DNA of 64,000 bases from Methylobacterium sp. R2-1 (GTDB lineage Bacteria > Pseudomonadota > Alphaproteobacteria > Rhizobiales > Beijerinckiaceae). The stretch lies in assembly GCF_014191355.1 (NCBI RefSeq), contig NZ_JACHWM010000002.1:186001-250000 (forward strand), in the 5' to 3' direction. The position numbers were made by a program, and so were the translations under genes. Positions 21,420 to 30,793 of this stretch are shown in pieces. The stretch's first letter is position 1, and each line of letters starts with the position of its first letter. Below the pieces are notes generated by a model. That model ran no database searches. It had not been told where the DNA came from and worked only from the letters and a program-made list of their open reading frames with translations.

Positions 21420-22100
21420 ATGTTTCTGGCCGAGGACGGACGCCCGATCGCGTTGACCTGGAACTACACGCCCGGCGAATTGCGGGCGGATGGTGCGGTC
21501 CACATCGCAGGTCTCGTTCTCGGGATTCTCGGCGCGATCTGCTTGGTCGCCACCGCCACTTTGACGCATCTCGGTTGGATCGAGCGGGCCTCTCTGCTGG
21601 TCTATGCCGCCGCGATGCTGGCCATGCTCGGTGCATCGGCCGCCTACAACATGTGGCCGGTGAGCCCGCGCAAGTGGATCCTGCGCCGCCTCGACCACGC
21701 CTTCATCTACCTGATGATCGCCGGCACCTACACGCCGGTGGTGGCGCTGGTGGGCTCGGGTCCCGTCGCCTGGATCCTGCTCGCCCTGATCTGGACGGTG
21801 GCGCTCGCCGGCATCGCCATCAAGATCCTGATGCCCGGCCGCTGGGACCGGGTCTCGATCGTGCTCTACCTGATGCTGGGCTGGAGCGGCGTGCTCGCTT
21901 ACGAATCGGTGATCTCGGGACTCACCCCGTCAGCCCTCGGATTCCTCGCCATCGGCGGCCTGCTCTACTCGGTGGGCGTGGTGTTCCACGTCTGGCGGAG
22001 CCTGCCGTTCCAGAACGCGATCTGGCACGGTTTCGTGCTCGCCGCGACCGCGTGCCATTACGGGACGATCATGGCGAGCGTGCTGCACGTCGGGGCGTGA
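21420..22100 (+). CDS. Hemolysin III / PAQR family membrane protein
   Basis: A 226-residue seven-helix membrane protein of the HlyIII (TrhA/adiponectin-receptor-like) family. Family residues are visible: AAYNMWPVSP in helix 2, DHAFIYLMIAGTYTP in helix 3, GVVFHVWRSLPFQNAIWHGF and AATACHYG near the C-terminus; the histidines and Asp form the presumed zinc site. In E. coli the homologue TrhA affects membrane-lipid and fluidity homeostasis; the original hemolysin label is doubtful. The ATG at 21420 has CAGGAG-type Shine-Dalgarno spacing of about 7 nt and is preferred over an upstream TTG. It is monocistronic. Confidence 0.88.
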   Translation: MFLAEDGRPIALTWNYTPGELRADGAVHIAGLVLGILGAICLVATATLTHLGWIERASLLVYAAAMLAMLGASAAYNMWPVSPRKWILRRLDHAFIYLMIAGTYTPVVALVGSGPVAWILLALIWTVALAGIAIKILMPGRWDRVSIVLYLMLGWSGVLAYESVISGLTPSALGFLAIGGLLYSVGVVFHVWRSLPFQNAIWHGFVLAATACHYGTIMASVLHVGA

Positions 22101-22303
22101 GTTCCAAGGCAGAGCCCTAACGGACGCTCTCCAATCCCTCAAGGTCGTCCTTCCGGGGCCACGTAGTGGAACCCGGAATCCATCCGTGATGCGCCGCTTA
22201 TGCATCGCGTCGAGGCCCGCCATGGATTGCACGCCTCCGGCGCGCCCCTTCGGGTCCTGGTTCGCTGATCAGCGCCCCGGAATGGCGATCGTTGAATCTC
22301 GTT

Positions 22304-22564
22304 TCAGGCCGGCTCGGAGATGCTGCTGCCCTCGCCGAGCGTATCCGAGGCACGCTCGACCGCGCTGATCGCGTCGAGCAGGTGCTGGACGCTGCGCTCC
22401 ACCTCGATCCGCGGCCGGTCCATGTTGGCAGCCCGCGCCACCAGCCCTTCGAGCTGATCCAGCACGACCAGAAGGTCGCCCGCGACGGCCGCCACGTCGC
22501 AACCGGCGCGGGCCGGTCTCGCGGGGGCAGGGCGGCGGAAAGGGATGATCGTGCTCATCGCCAT
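22304..22564 (-). CDS. Small hypothetical protein
   Basis: An 86-residue product beginning MAMSTIIPFRRP (ATG at 22564; a second ATG two codons later). A Pro/Arg/Ala-rich start is followed by an amphipathic helical region (DLLVVLDQLEGLVARAANM; RSVQHLLDAISAVERAS) that could form a helical hairpin. There is no signal peptide and no known domain. The start lacks a clear ribosome-binding site. It stands alone, divergent from thiC with about 620 bp between. Codon pattern and third-position GC look coding, but confidence in function is nil. Confidence 0.55.
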   Translation of the reverse strand: MAMSTIIPFRRPAPARPARAGCDVAAVAGDLLVVLDQLEGLVARAANMDRPRIEVERSVQHLLDAISAVERASDTLGEGSSISEPA

Positions 22565-22789
22565 CGTGTGTCGCGAAAAGGCGGGCGCATGGCCACCCGC
22601 CGACCGGGCGTCATCCACACCCAAGCCGCGGCTCGCGGTCGCCAAAGGGGAGTTCCTGCCGCAATTGGTGAGTTTTTCGTCGAAAGCATGGCTCGGATCC
22701 GCAGAACCGGGTCAAGCTTTCGCGCCGTGACACAGGGCGACCGCTTGAAGCGCTCTCCCTGATTCCATCTCGGCCTCAATCGCCGGCGG

Positions 22790-22885
22790 CCGCCTCCGCG
22801 GCCTCAGGCTTCCGCTCCGCTCGACGCCTCAACAAAAGCCGAGGCCCGCTCCGCGCGGCGCTCTTCGCGCCGCGAAGCGGCTCAC
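22790..22885 (-). repeat. Dispersed repeat R1, copy 2
   Basis: Reverse complement of copy 1 at 19764-19859 with about 80 percent identity and nearly the same length. It is intergenic and 90 bp upstream of the thiC promoter. Confidence 0.7.
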
Positions 22886-22974
22886 GCCGCTTCGAGCGGC
22901 GCCCCTGCCGTGACAGCCGTCCCCTTCCGAAACGGAAAAATGTTTCCTCCGAATCGGCCCGTCGTGGCGATGCA

Positions 22975-23003
22975 TTGACAAGGATCGCGCCGAGGCAGAG
23001 GCT
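22975..23003 (+). promoter_or_regulatory. Probable thiC promoter
   Basis: A perfect -35 hexamer TTGACA at 22975-22980 lies so that transcription would begin close to 23010, exactly at the 5' strand of riboswitch helix P1. The -10 (around 22998-23003) is poor, as is common in GC-rich alphaproteobacteria. Confidence 0.5.
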
Positions 23004-23009
23004 GGAATC

Positions 23010-25077
<2,068 letters not shown>

Positions 25078-25083
25078 GAGGGC

Positions 25084-25150
25084 CTCACGAAACGCCCGGC
25101 CGCCGATCGTCTCCCCTTCGGACGCGGCGGCGCGGCAGGCGTTTTGTGAG
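25084..25150. repeat. Palindromic repeat R2, copy A (after thiC)
   Basis: A 67-bp inverted repeat whose ends, CTCACGAAACGCC and GGCGTTTTGTGAG, pair at 12 of 13 positions. It aligns along its length with copy B at 25889-25954, sharing the TCAC-AAAC-CCCGGCC-CCGA-CGT-TCCC framework and the GTTTTGTGA end. Its place right behind thiC suggests it doubles as terminator. Confidence 0.7.
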
Positions 25151-25377
25151 AGACACTGAACGACGCGTTCAAGAACGGGATGGCCGCTCGACGGGGCGAC
25201 CATCCTTGGAAAACAGGTTTGCCGGCGCATTTTGCGAAAAGTCTTCAGACCATCTTAACCGATCCGTGAGGCTGGCGGCCGTTCCCGGGGGACAAGCGGC
25301 GAGCCTTAAGACTCCGGTAGCGATGCGCGCAATCTTCTGAGGTCCGGCCTCGCGCCGAAACCCGAAGGAATGCAGCC
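25151..25377. other. Non-coding stretch upstream of the FlaG-like gene
   Basis: With repeat copy A the gene-free interval is 300 bp. It contains two relatively AT-rich patches (GCATTTTGCGAAAAGTCTTC and CATCTTAACC) that may be promoter elements, but I recognise no specific sigma-factor signature and no small gene. Confidence 0.4.
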
Positions 25378-25725
25378 ATGGACCCGATCAGGGCTGCGGC
25401 CTCGACGCCGCCCGTCTCGACCACCCCCGTCACCCCTGTCCGCCCTGTGGCGGACACCGATCGCAACGAGGCTTCCACCTCGCGCGTGCTCGACCCCGCG
25501 GTCACCGTCGCGGTGAGCCCCGAGAACACGGAAGCGAAGCCGTCCGAGCCGGAACGGCGGGCCTATATCCGCGACGCGGAGAGCAAGAGCCTCGTTTTCC
25601 GAGTCACCGATCCGCAGACCGGCGACGTGGTGATGCAGATTCCCGACGAGGTGATCCTCAAAGCGCGGGCCTATGCGCGGGAAACGACGCCGTTCCCCGG
25701 CGAACGCCTCGCCAAAACCGCCTGA
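25378..25725 (+). CDS. FlaG-like flagellar protein (tentative)
   Basis: A 115-residue soluble protein starting at ATG 25378 with GAAGGAA 8-14 nt upstream. The first 65 residues are disordered and rich in Pro, Thr and Val. The C-terminal part, ESKSLVFRVTDPQTGDVVMQ followed by IPDEVILKARAYA, matches the shape of the FlaG domain, whose hallmark is a beta-hairpin with 'D..TGEV..QIP.E..L'. FlaG proteins modulate flagellin filament length. A flaF gene lies 265 bp downstream on the other strand, which supports a flagellar link. The match is short and was judged by eye; an unrelated small protein cannot be excluded. Confidence 0.5.
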   Translation: MDPIRAAASTPPVSTTPVTPVRPVADTDRNEASTSRVLDPAVTVAVSPENTEAKPSEPERRAYIRDAESKSLVFRVTDPQTGDVVMQIPDEVILKARAYARETTPFPGERLAKTA

Positions 25726-25758
25726 TACGGCTTCCGGTTGATGGCTTCGGTGCCCCCC

Positions 25759-25849
25759 GTCATTGCGAGGCGGAGCCGAAGCAGTCCAGGGCGCGACCTC
25801 TCCGGACCATGCGGAGGACTGGATCGCTTCGGCTCCGCCTCGCGATGAC
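25759..25849. repeat. REP-like inverted repeat
   Basis: Two 31-bp arms (25759-25789, starting GTCATTGCGAGGCGGAGCCG; and 25819-25849) pair at 28 positions around a 29-nt loop that itself contains a smaller stem. It lies between convergent genes. The 'GTCATTGCGAG...' type is abundant in many rhizobial and Methylobacterium-like genomes. Confidence 0.75.
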
Positions 25850-25888
25850 GGGGAGTGGCAAACCCGAAGCGATCAAGCGGAAGCTGTA

Positions 25889-25954
25889 TCACAAAACTCC
25901 CGGCCACCGACCGTTTCCCTCGCTGTAAGCGACTGTGCAGCGGGAGTTTTGTGA
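25889..25954. repeat. Palindromic repeat R2, copy B
   Basis: A 66-bp inverted repeat with arms TCACAAAACTCCCG and CGGGAGTTTTGTGA, a perfect 14-bp match, extended outward by GCTGTA and CAGC. The internal sequence aligns with copy A at 25084-25150. It is intergenic, behind flaF (minus strand), and may act as its terminator. Confidence 0.75.
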
Positions 25955-25990
25955 CAGCCACTAACCCGGCACAGGCCCCGAACCGGATGC

Positions 25991-26365
25991 CTACGCCCCC
26001 GGCCCGGCATCGCCCTGGAGACCGGCGGCGATGTGGTTGTTGAGCGAGACCAGGGACGCGATCTTCTCCGCCGTCGGTTCGATCATCGTGTCCACGATTG
26101 TGTGGAACACATAGGCCGAGAGTTGGGCCATGCCGTTGCGCACCTCGAGCGGGAGCGGGCTGCTCGGCTCGGTCGCGGCGGAGGCCAGAATCGTCCAGAC
26201 TCGCTGATTGAAGTTCAGGGCCTCGTTGAGAGCGGGTCCCATCTCGGCCTTGGGCCCGAGCGCCTGGAGACGGCCGGCAGCCTTCAGCAGAACGGCGGCT
26301 TCGGCTTCCCGAGGCGAGAGCGCCACGCGCGCGACTTTCGCGTAGGCATTGGCCGCATACTGCAT
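25991..26365 (-). CDS. flaF: Flagellar biosynthesis regulator FlaF
   Basis: A 124-residue FlaF protein; in Caulobacter and rhizobia FlaF works with FlbT to couple flagellin synthesis to hook completion. The product begins MQYAANAYAKVARVALSPRE, typical of the family, and continues with LLKAAGRLQAL, LNEALNFNQRVWTILASAA, PLPLEVRNGMAQLSAYVF and ASLVSLNNHIAAGLQGD. The ATG at 26365 has AGGGAGAA upstream. An upstream-extended frame (start beyond 26400) would lack family similarity. Unusually, no flagellin or flbT gene is near; only the FlaG-like gene is, so this may be a second or displaced copy. Confidence 0.85.
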   Translation of the reverse strand: MQYAANAYAKVARVALSPREAEAAVLLKAAGRLQALGPKAEMGPALNEALNFNQRVWTILASAATEPSSPLPLEVRNGMAQLSAYVFHTIVDTMIEPTAEKIASLVSLNNHIAAGLQGDAGPGA

Positions 26366-26541
26366 GATCGGAGTTCTCCCTGCACCGCCCTCGGCCGGTC
26401 GCAGGCGAATCATGCATCCGCTTTGTTAAAAGCGGGTATGCAAAGGTTCTGCCCCATTGGCGCCCCGAAAGGGAGTGAGTGCTTCGCCGTGGCCGGCCTT
26501 GTCGCCAAGCCGCGCCGCACCGGGTCCGGAACCCGCTTCAG

Positions 26542-26787
26542 ATGACGAACTTCTTCCTCGGATTGATGGCCGGCTGCATCATCGCCGGCGTCGCCACCAT
26601 CACTGCCGCGCGGCATCCGACGGTGCAGTTGCGGCTGGGGCTGGTACCGCCCGCTCAGGCGGCAGTCGTACCGCCACCGCGCCCCGAGACGACACCCCAA
26701 TGCCCGGCCCCGAAGGCCGCCGCCATGCCCGTCGGCAAACCAGAGATGCTGTTCTCCCGCAGCCGACTGTGGTCGGTCGCGCCGTGA
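26542..26787 (+). CDS. Small single-pass membrane protein
   Basis: An 81-residue protein starting at ATG 26542. One N-terminal membrane helix (FFLGLMAGCIIAGVATITAA) is followed by a Pro/Ala-rich periplasmic segment with VPPPRPETTPQCPAPK. No domain is recognised. The ribosome-binding site is weak, and a longer frame starting upstream would put a basic, non-hydrophobic stretch first. It is alone, converging with the next small membrane-protein gene on the minus strand. Confidence 0.55.
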   Translation: MTNFFLGLMAGCIIAGVATITAARHPTVQLRLGLVPPAQAAVVPPPRPETTPQCPAPKAAAMPVGKPEMLFSRSRLWSVAP

Positions 26788-26828
26788 GCGTCTCGCCCTG
26801 AAATGGGCCTTTCGTCCGTCGCGGCGTG

Positions 26829-26966
26829 TCAGACGCTGCTGAGCAGGAACATCACCATCGTCGTCGCGACCGTGCTGCCGAGGAAACCGCACAAAGCCGC
26901 GGTGAAGGACGGACCGGTCCGCATTTCGACGGCGGGCTGACGGAAGGTGCTGTCGCTGGTGATCAT
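26829..26966 (-). CDS. Very small membrane protein (45 residues)
   Basis: A short frame that I translated from the minus strand: ATG at 26966, TGA at 26829. The product begins MITSDSTFRQPAVEMRTG and ends with the helix FLGSTVATTMVMFLLSSV, preceded by SFTAALCG; one C-terminal membrane segment is predicted. CAGGA lies 8-12 nt before the ATG. It has no recognised family. Support is the clean hydrophobic helix, the ribosome-binding site and the lack of any competing gene. Confidence 0.45.
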   Translation of the reverse strand: MITSDSTFRQPAVEMRTGPSFTAALCGFLGSTVATTMVMFLLSSV

Positions 26967-27150
26967 GGCAGAGTCCTGAGGCAGATGAGAGGTTTCGTCC
27001 GGCGTGGGGCGAGGGTTTCGTTGCGGAGAATCTGCGCCTTAAGGCAACGCTTCGCGGTGCGGGACCACACCCGTCCCCGGGGTGATTCCGGCTTTCGCAA
27101 CACCGCGTTGCGTCATGTCTTGTCGGTCGGAAGCGGGGTTTAAGTCCCGA

Positions 27151-27465
27151 TCAGTCGCAGCGGTTCACGCGCTTGGCGACGCGCAGGGATCGGAGTTCGC
27201 TGCGCAGGTCGATCGAGACGATGTCGGCCCCGCAATCCTCGAACGCGTCCTGCGCCTCGTTGTAGCGATCACCGATCTCGTCGAGCGTGTCGCAGACCCG
27301 GTCGTGGTTGCCGAGCCTCGCCTCTTGGCGGGCCTGATAGCGCAAGGCGCTGGCCTCTTGGATCTTGCGGCGGCCGTCGATACAGCCGGGCGCCGCGAGC
27401 GCGGAGGAGATGAGGGAGACGCCGACGAGGGAGGCGAGAGCGGTGTGTCGCATGAGGTGACGCAT
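27151..27465 (-). CDS. Secreted hypothetical protein with four cysteines
   Basis: A 104-residue protein with a signal peptide (TALASLVGVSLISSALAAPG). The mature domain has four cysteines: PGCIDGRRK, DRVCDTLDEIG, AFEDCGADI and a C-terminal NRCD. These could form two disulfides in the periplasm around a helical bundle (ASALRYQARQEARLGNHD; EIGDRYNEAQDAFED). No family is recognised. Either ATG at 27465 or 27453 may be used; neither has a strong ribosome-binding site. It stands alone. Confidence 0.65.
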   Translation of the reverse strand: MRHLMRHTALASLVGVSLISSALAAPGCIDGRRKIQEASALRYQARQEARLGNHDRVCDTLDEIGDRYNEAQDAFEDCGADIVSIDLRSELRSLRVAKRVNRCD

Positions 27466-27593
27466 GGGCAGACCGACGCTGGTTCGACCGAAGTCATGGA
27501 AAGGTTAAGGATCGCTCGACACGCGGGCCTCACAGTGTCGTCACTGCCGCCGCCGTTGCATCGCCGTCCGTGTCGGTCTTTTGAACGGTGACG

Positions 27594-28223
27594 CTAAGCC
27601 GATGGTTCCGAAAGCCGTTGACCGGATCTGCGCCGTTTCTTGGCGGAAGCTTCGGCCGCTTCGGACTTCATCGAACGCCCCTGCGCCCCGGCGGCATCCT
27701 CTCGGTCGAGACCTTGCCCGCCACGGCCTCGGCGGGAAACGAGGATCTGGTCGAGGGTGACCGGATGCAGGCCCTGCGCATCGACACCGACATCGTATTG
27801 GCGCGGGATCGGCTTGAGCCGGCCGTGGGAATGGCCGTGCAGGTTGATCGTGCCCCGGCCGAGACCGTTCCAAGTCCGGAAGGCGTAGTGACACAGCACG
27901 AGCCGGCGGCCCTCGACCTCGGTCTCGGCGTAATGCGCCACCGAGGCCCAACCGGATGCCGACAGGGTGGCGGGGCCGTCATTGTTGCCGACGATGAGGT
28001 GCTTGCGGCCGTGAAGCGTGTCGAGCAGGGCCACGATACGTTCCGGCGGCGGACCGAGGGCGAAGTCGCCGAGATGCCAGACAGTGTCCTCCGGGCCGAC
28101 GACCGCATTCCAGGCCTCGACCAACGCCGCATCGTGCGTCGGAAGATCGGGGAAGGGGCGCCGGTCGATCCGCAGGATCCGCGGATCGCCGAAATGCGTA
28201 TCGCTCGTGAAGAAGACCGTCAT
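27594..28223 (-). CDS. Metallophosphoesterase family protein
   Basis: A 209-residue calcineurin-like phosphoesterase. The five metal-binding blocks are visible: FFTSDTHFGD at the start (D8, H10), VWHLGDFAL, the GNND block (a variant of GNHD) in HLIVGNNDG, CHYAFRTW and LHGHSHGR. The two-metal site therefore looks intact. The class includes phosphatases, nucleases and cyclic-nucleotide hydrolases, so the substrate cannot be named. The last 50 residues are basic (SRRGRGGQGLDRED; KKRRRSGQR) and might bind nucleic acid. The ATG at 28223 is chosen because the conserved block starts there. It lies 71 bp downstream of tonB on the same strand, so it may be transcribed with the TonB operon. Confidence 0.82.
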   Translation of the reverse strand: MTVFFTSDTHFGDPRILRIDRRPFPDLPTHDAALVEAWNAVVGPEDTVWHLGDFALGPPPERIVALLDTLHGRKHLIVGNNDGPATLSASGWASVAHYAETEVEGRRLVLCHYAFRTWNGLGRGTINLHGHSHGRLKPIPRQYDVGVDAQGLHPVTLDQILVSRRGRGGQGLDREDAAGAQGRSMKSEAAEASAKKRRRSGQRLSEPSA

Positions 28224-28294
28224 CCGCCGCGCCGTCCGCTGTGAGCGGGACAACGCGGCGGATCGGAGAACGGTGCCGGCCTTCGGCCTCGGGA

Positions 28295-29467
28295 TCAGCG
28301 CCCCGGGCTGAAGCGCAGCGGCACGGTGACGGCGAGGCTCGGCTGCGTGACCCCGGCAGGGGCGGGCGGAAGGCTGCCGCGCACCGCCGCGAGCGCGGCG
28401 CCGTCGATGGCGCCGACCCCGCTGCTGCCGACCACGGCCGCGCCGCTCACCGCGCCGGAGCGGCTCACGGTGAAGCGCACGGTGGCCACGCCGCCGCTGG
28501 TTCCAGCCGCAGCCTCGCGGTTCATCCGGCCGCGGATCGTTGCGGCGATGGAGCCCTTCCAGGCGGCCATGGCATTGGGGTCGCTGGCCGAGGCGGCCGC
28601 ACCCGTCGCGCTCTGGCGCGAAGTGGCGGCGGAGTTACGCTGCGCATTGCCGGCTTGCGCGGCCTGTGCGCGCCGGGCGGCGTCGCGCTCGGCCTTCGCC
28701 TTGGCCGCCTTGATCCGCGCTTCCTTCTGCGCCTCCTCGCGCTTCTTCTCCAAGACCTCCTGGCGGCGCGCCTCGCGCTCGGCCTCGCGCTTCTTCTCCA
28801 GCGCGGCCTTGCGGCGCTCCTCGATCTTGGGATCGGGCTTGGGCGGCTCGGGCTTCGCGGCCACAGGCGGGGGCGGAGCCAGCGGCTCGGCCTCCTGCGC
28901 CTCGGACGTGATGATCTGCTGCTCCTCCGGCGGCGGGGGCGGCGTGTCGGGCGGCACCTCCGTGATGGCCTCCGGCGGCGGAGGCGGCGGCTGGACCTCC
29001 TCCGGCATCACCTGCGTCATCTCGGTGGGCGGGGGCGGCTGCACCTCCTCCGGTGCGACCTGCGTCATCTCCGGAGGGGGCGGAGGCGGCACCTCCTGCG
29101 GCGTCTCGACCGGCTGGGCCGTCTCGGGCTCTCCCTCGGGCTTGGCCTCCTCGGGGACCGCCTCGGACTGCGCCATCTCGGCGGGCGCCTGGGTTTCGGC
29201 CTCCATCATCTGCGGCGCGAGATCGATCGTGATCTCCTGATCACCCGCAGGAGAGGGCGGTGTCAGGTGCAGATAGGTGATGCCGATCAGCCCCGCGGCG
29301 TGCAGGGCCAGGGCCAGGGCGAAGGCGGCCGCGAGACGGCCCTGGCCACCTCCCTCGGAAGGACCCGAGGGAAGCCCGTGACCGGTATGAGCGGGCAGGG
29401 GGGCAGGCATCGGAGCCGGCATCGGCGGCATGGGAGCGGCCCTCGGGGCTGGCTTGGGAGCGGCCAT
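28295..29467 (-). CDS. tonB: TonB family energy-transducing protein
   Basis: A 390-residue TonB: it carries the proton-motive-force signal from ExbB-ExbD to outer-membrane receptors. The N-terminus is Met/Pro/Ala-rich and cytoplasmic; residues 45-68 form the single membrane anchor containing the conserved histidine (ALALHAAGLIG). A long acidic Pro-rich spacer includes repeated EMTQV.PEEVQPPPP units, then a Lys/Arg/Glu-rich helix (about 205-270), and a C-terminal TonB domain (ATVRFTVSRSGAVSGAAVVG; VPLRFSPGR). The ATG at 29467 lies 4 bp after the exbD stop, so translation is coupled. A further upstream start would overlap exbD. The siderophore receptor at 2137-4371 is a likely client. Confidence 0.9.
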   Translation of the reverse strand: MAAPKPAPRAAPMPPMPAPMPAPLPAHTGHGLPSGPSEGGGQGRLAAAFALALALHAAGLIGITYLHLTPPSPAGDQEITIDLAPQMMEAETQAPAEMAQSEAVPEEAKPEGEPETAQPVETPQEVPPPPPPEMTQVAPEEVQPPPPTEMTQVMPEEVQPPPPPPEAITEVPPDTPPPPPEEQQIITSEAQEAEPLAPPPPVAAKPEPPKPDPKIEERRKAALEKKREAEREARRQEVLEKKREEAQKEARIKAAKAKAERDAARRAQAAQAGNAQRNSAATSRQSATGAAASASDPNAMAAWKGSIAATIRGRMNREAAAGTSGGVATVRFTVSRSGAVSGAAVVGSSGVGAIDGAALAAVRGSLPPAPAGVTQPSLAVTVPLRFSPGR

Positions 29468-29471
29468 CGGC

Positions 29472-29933
29472 TTAACGGGCGGCCCCTGCGGCCGGCGCGC
29501 CGCCACCCGACTGGGCGATCAGCGAGACCTTGGTGAAGCCCGCCTGGCCGACGAGGCCCATCACCTCCATGATCTTGCCGTAGGGCACGTCCCGGTCGCC
29601 GCGCACGAGCACGACCTGATCCGGGTTCTCCGCCTTGAGCTGCTTCAGCCTCGGCAGGATCGTCTCCGACGTGAAGCCGTCCTTGGCGATGAACGGATTG
29701 CCATCCTTATCGATGGAGACTTCGAGCGGCTTCTGCGACTGCGCCACCTTGGCGGCGGTCGTCTTCGGCAACTGCACCGGCACGCCCGTCGTCATCAGCG
29801 GCGCCGCGACCATGAAGATGATCAGCAGCACCAGCATCACGTCGACCATCGGCGTGACGTTGATTTCGGACATCGGCGTCGCGTCGAGGCCGTCCTCGTC
29901 GTCACTCGCCGAACGAACGGTTCCCATGGCCAT
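29472..29933 (-). CDS. exbD: Biopolymer transport protein ExbD
   Basis: A 153-residue inner-membrane protein of the ExbD/TolR family, partner of ExbB and TonB. One membrane helix carries the essential aspartate D31 (TPMVDVMLVLLIIFMVAAPL), followed by the periplasmic domain PVQLPKT and KPLEVSIDKDGNPF, then VLVRGDRDVPYGKIMEVMG. GGAGGG sits about 7 nt before the ATG at 29933. It lies 87 bp after exbB and 4 bp before tonB. The order exbB-exbD-tonB marks it as the TonB system rather than Tol-Pal, since no tolA, tolB or pal follows. Confidence 0.92.
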   Translation of the reverse strand: MAMGTVRSASDDEDGLDATPMSEINVTPMVDVMLVLLIIFMVAAPLMTTGVPVQLPKTTAAKVAQSQKPLEVSIDKDGNPFIAKDGFTSETILPRLKQLKAENPDQVVLVRGDRDVPYGKIMEVMGLVGQAGFTKVSLIAQSGGGAPAAGAAR

Positions 29934-30020
29934 GCTTTCGCCCTCCCGGGCGTCGGCGGCGGCCCGCCGGACCGGGCGGGCGTCGCGTCGAGGGTTTCGG
30001 GGTGTTGCGCGTGGAAAGAC

Positions 30021-30722
30021 CTACTCGGCCGCGGCGGCGCGGGCGTGGGGCCCACGGTCGCGGGCGAGACGGTTGCCGAGCACCGCGATGCAGGAGACGA
30101 AGCCCGACTGGATGCGGGCGACGTCGCCGGAGAGCTTGTTGTAGGCCATCACCGCCGGGATCGCGACGACGAGGCCGATGGCGGTGGCGAACAGCGCCTC
30201 GGCGATACCGGGGGCCACCACCGCTAGGCTGGTATCCTGGCTCTTCGCGATCGACGAGAACGAGTTCATGATGCCCCAGACGGTGCCGAACAGGCCGACG
30301 AAGGGAGCGGTGGAGCCCGAGGTCGCCAGCAGCGGCAGGCCGGCCTGAAGACGCTTCACCTCGATAGCGAGGGTGCCCTTCATCGCGCGCTCGATCCGCT
30401 CGCGGCGCTCGGCCCGGCTCTCGCTGGAATCCTGGTCGCGCCACGCGTCGAGCCCGGCCTTGACCACGTGGCCGGCGATGCCCTTCTGCCCCGTATCGAT
30501 GGTGCCTTCCGAGCGCACCATCGCCTCGAAGGCCTTGGCCTGCCGCTTGGCGGCGGAGAGCCGCACGATCTTCTCGAACACCACGGTCCAGCAGGCGAGC
30601 GAGGCCACCACGAGCAGAATCATCACGCTTTTGACGATCGGGTCGGCCTGAAGGAACAGGCCGATGAACGACATGTCGTGGGCTGTAGCGACCGCCTCGG
30701 CGGGCACGGACGTCGGATCCAT
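30021..30722 (-). CDS. exbB: Biopolymer transport protein ExbB
   Basis: A 233-residue MotA/TolQ/ExbB family proton-channel protein. A long N-terminus leads to helix 1 (VKSVMILLVVASLACWTVVF), a cytoplasmic loop with the charged helix ESRAERRERIERAMKGTL, then helices 2 and 3 (LLATSGSTAPFVGLFGTVWG and ALFATAIGLVVAIPAVMAYN). The GTVWGIMNSF signature is diagnostic. It lies between the periplasmic protein gene (70 bp upstream) and exbD. Together with ExbD it energises TonB; expression is probably set by the distal upstream region holding an Irr-box-like site. Confidence 0.93.
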   Translation of the reverse strand: MDPTSVPAEAVATAHDMSFIGLFLQADPIVKSVMILLVVASLACWTVVFEKIVRLSAAKRQAKAFEAMVRSEGTIDTGQKGIAGHVVKAGLDAWRDQDSSESRAERRERIERAMKGTLAIEVKRLQAGLPLLATSGSTAPFVGLFGTVWGIMNSFSSIAKSQDTSLAVVAPGIAEALFATAIGLVVAIPAVMAYNKLSGDVARIQSGFVSCIAVLGNRLARDRGPHARAAAAE

Positions 30723-30793
30723 GTGTGACTCCTCGTGGCTCCAATGGTCGTCCGTCCGGCCCGGCTGAGCCGGTGGAACGGACGCGTTCCGCC

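Noticed and set aside
25084..25954. CRISPR-like array because of repeated palindromes
   Set aside because: Only two diverged copies with unequal, gene-containing spacing; no regular spacers and no cas genes.
28295..30722. Tol-Pal system instead of TonB-ExbBD
   Set aside because: No tolA, tolB, pal or ybgF follows; the third protein has a Pro-rich TonB-type spacer and C-terminal domain.
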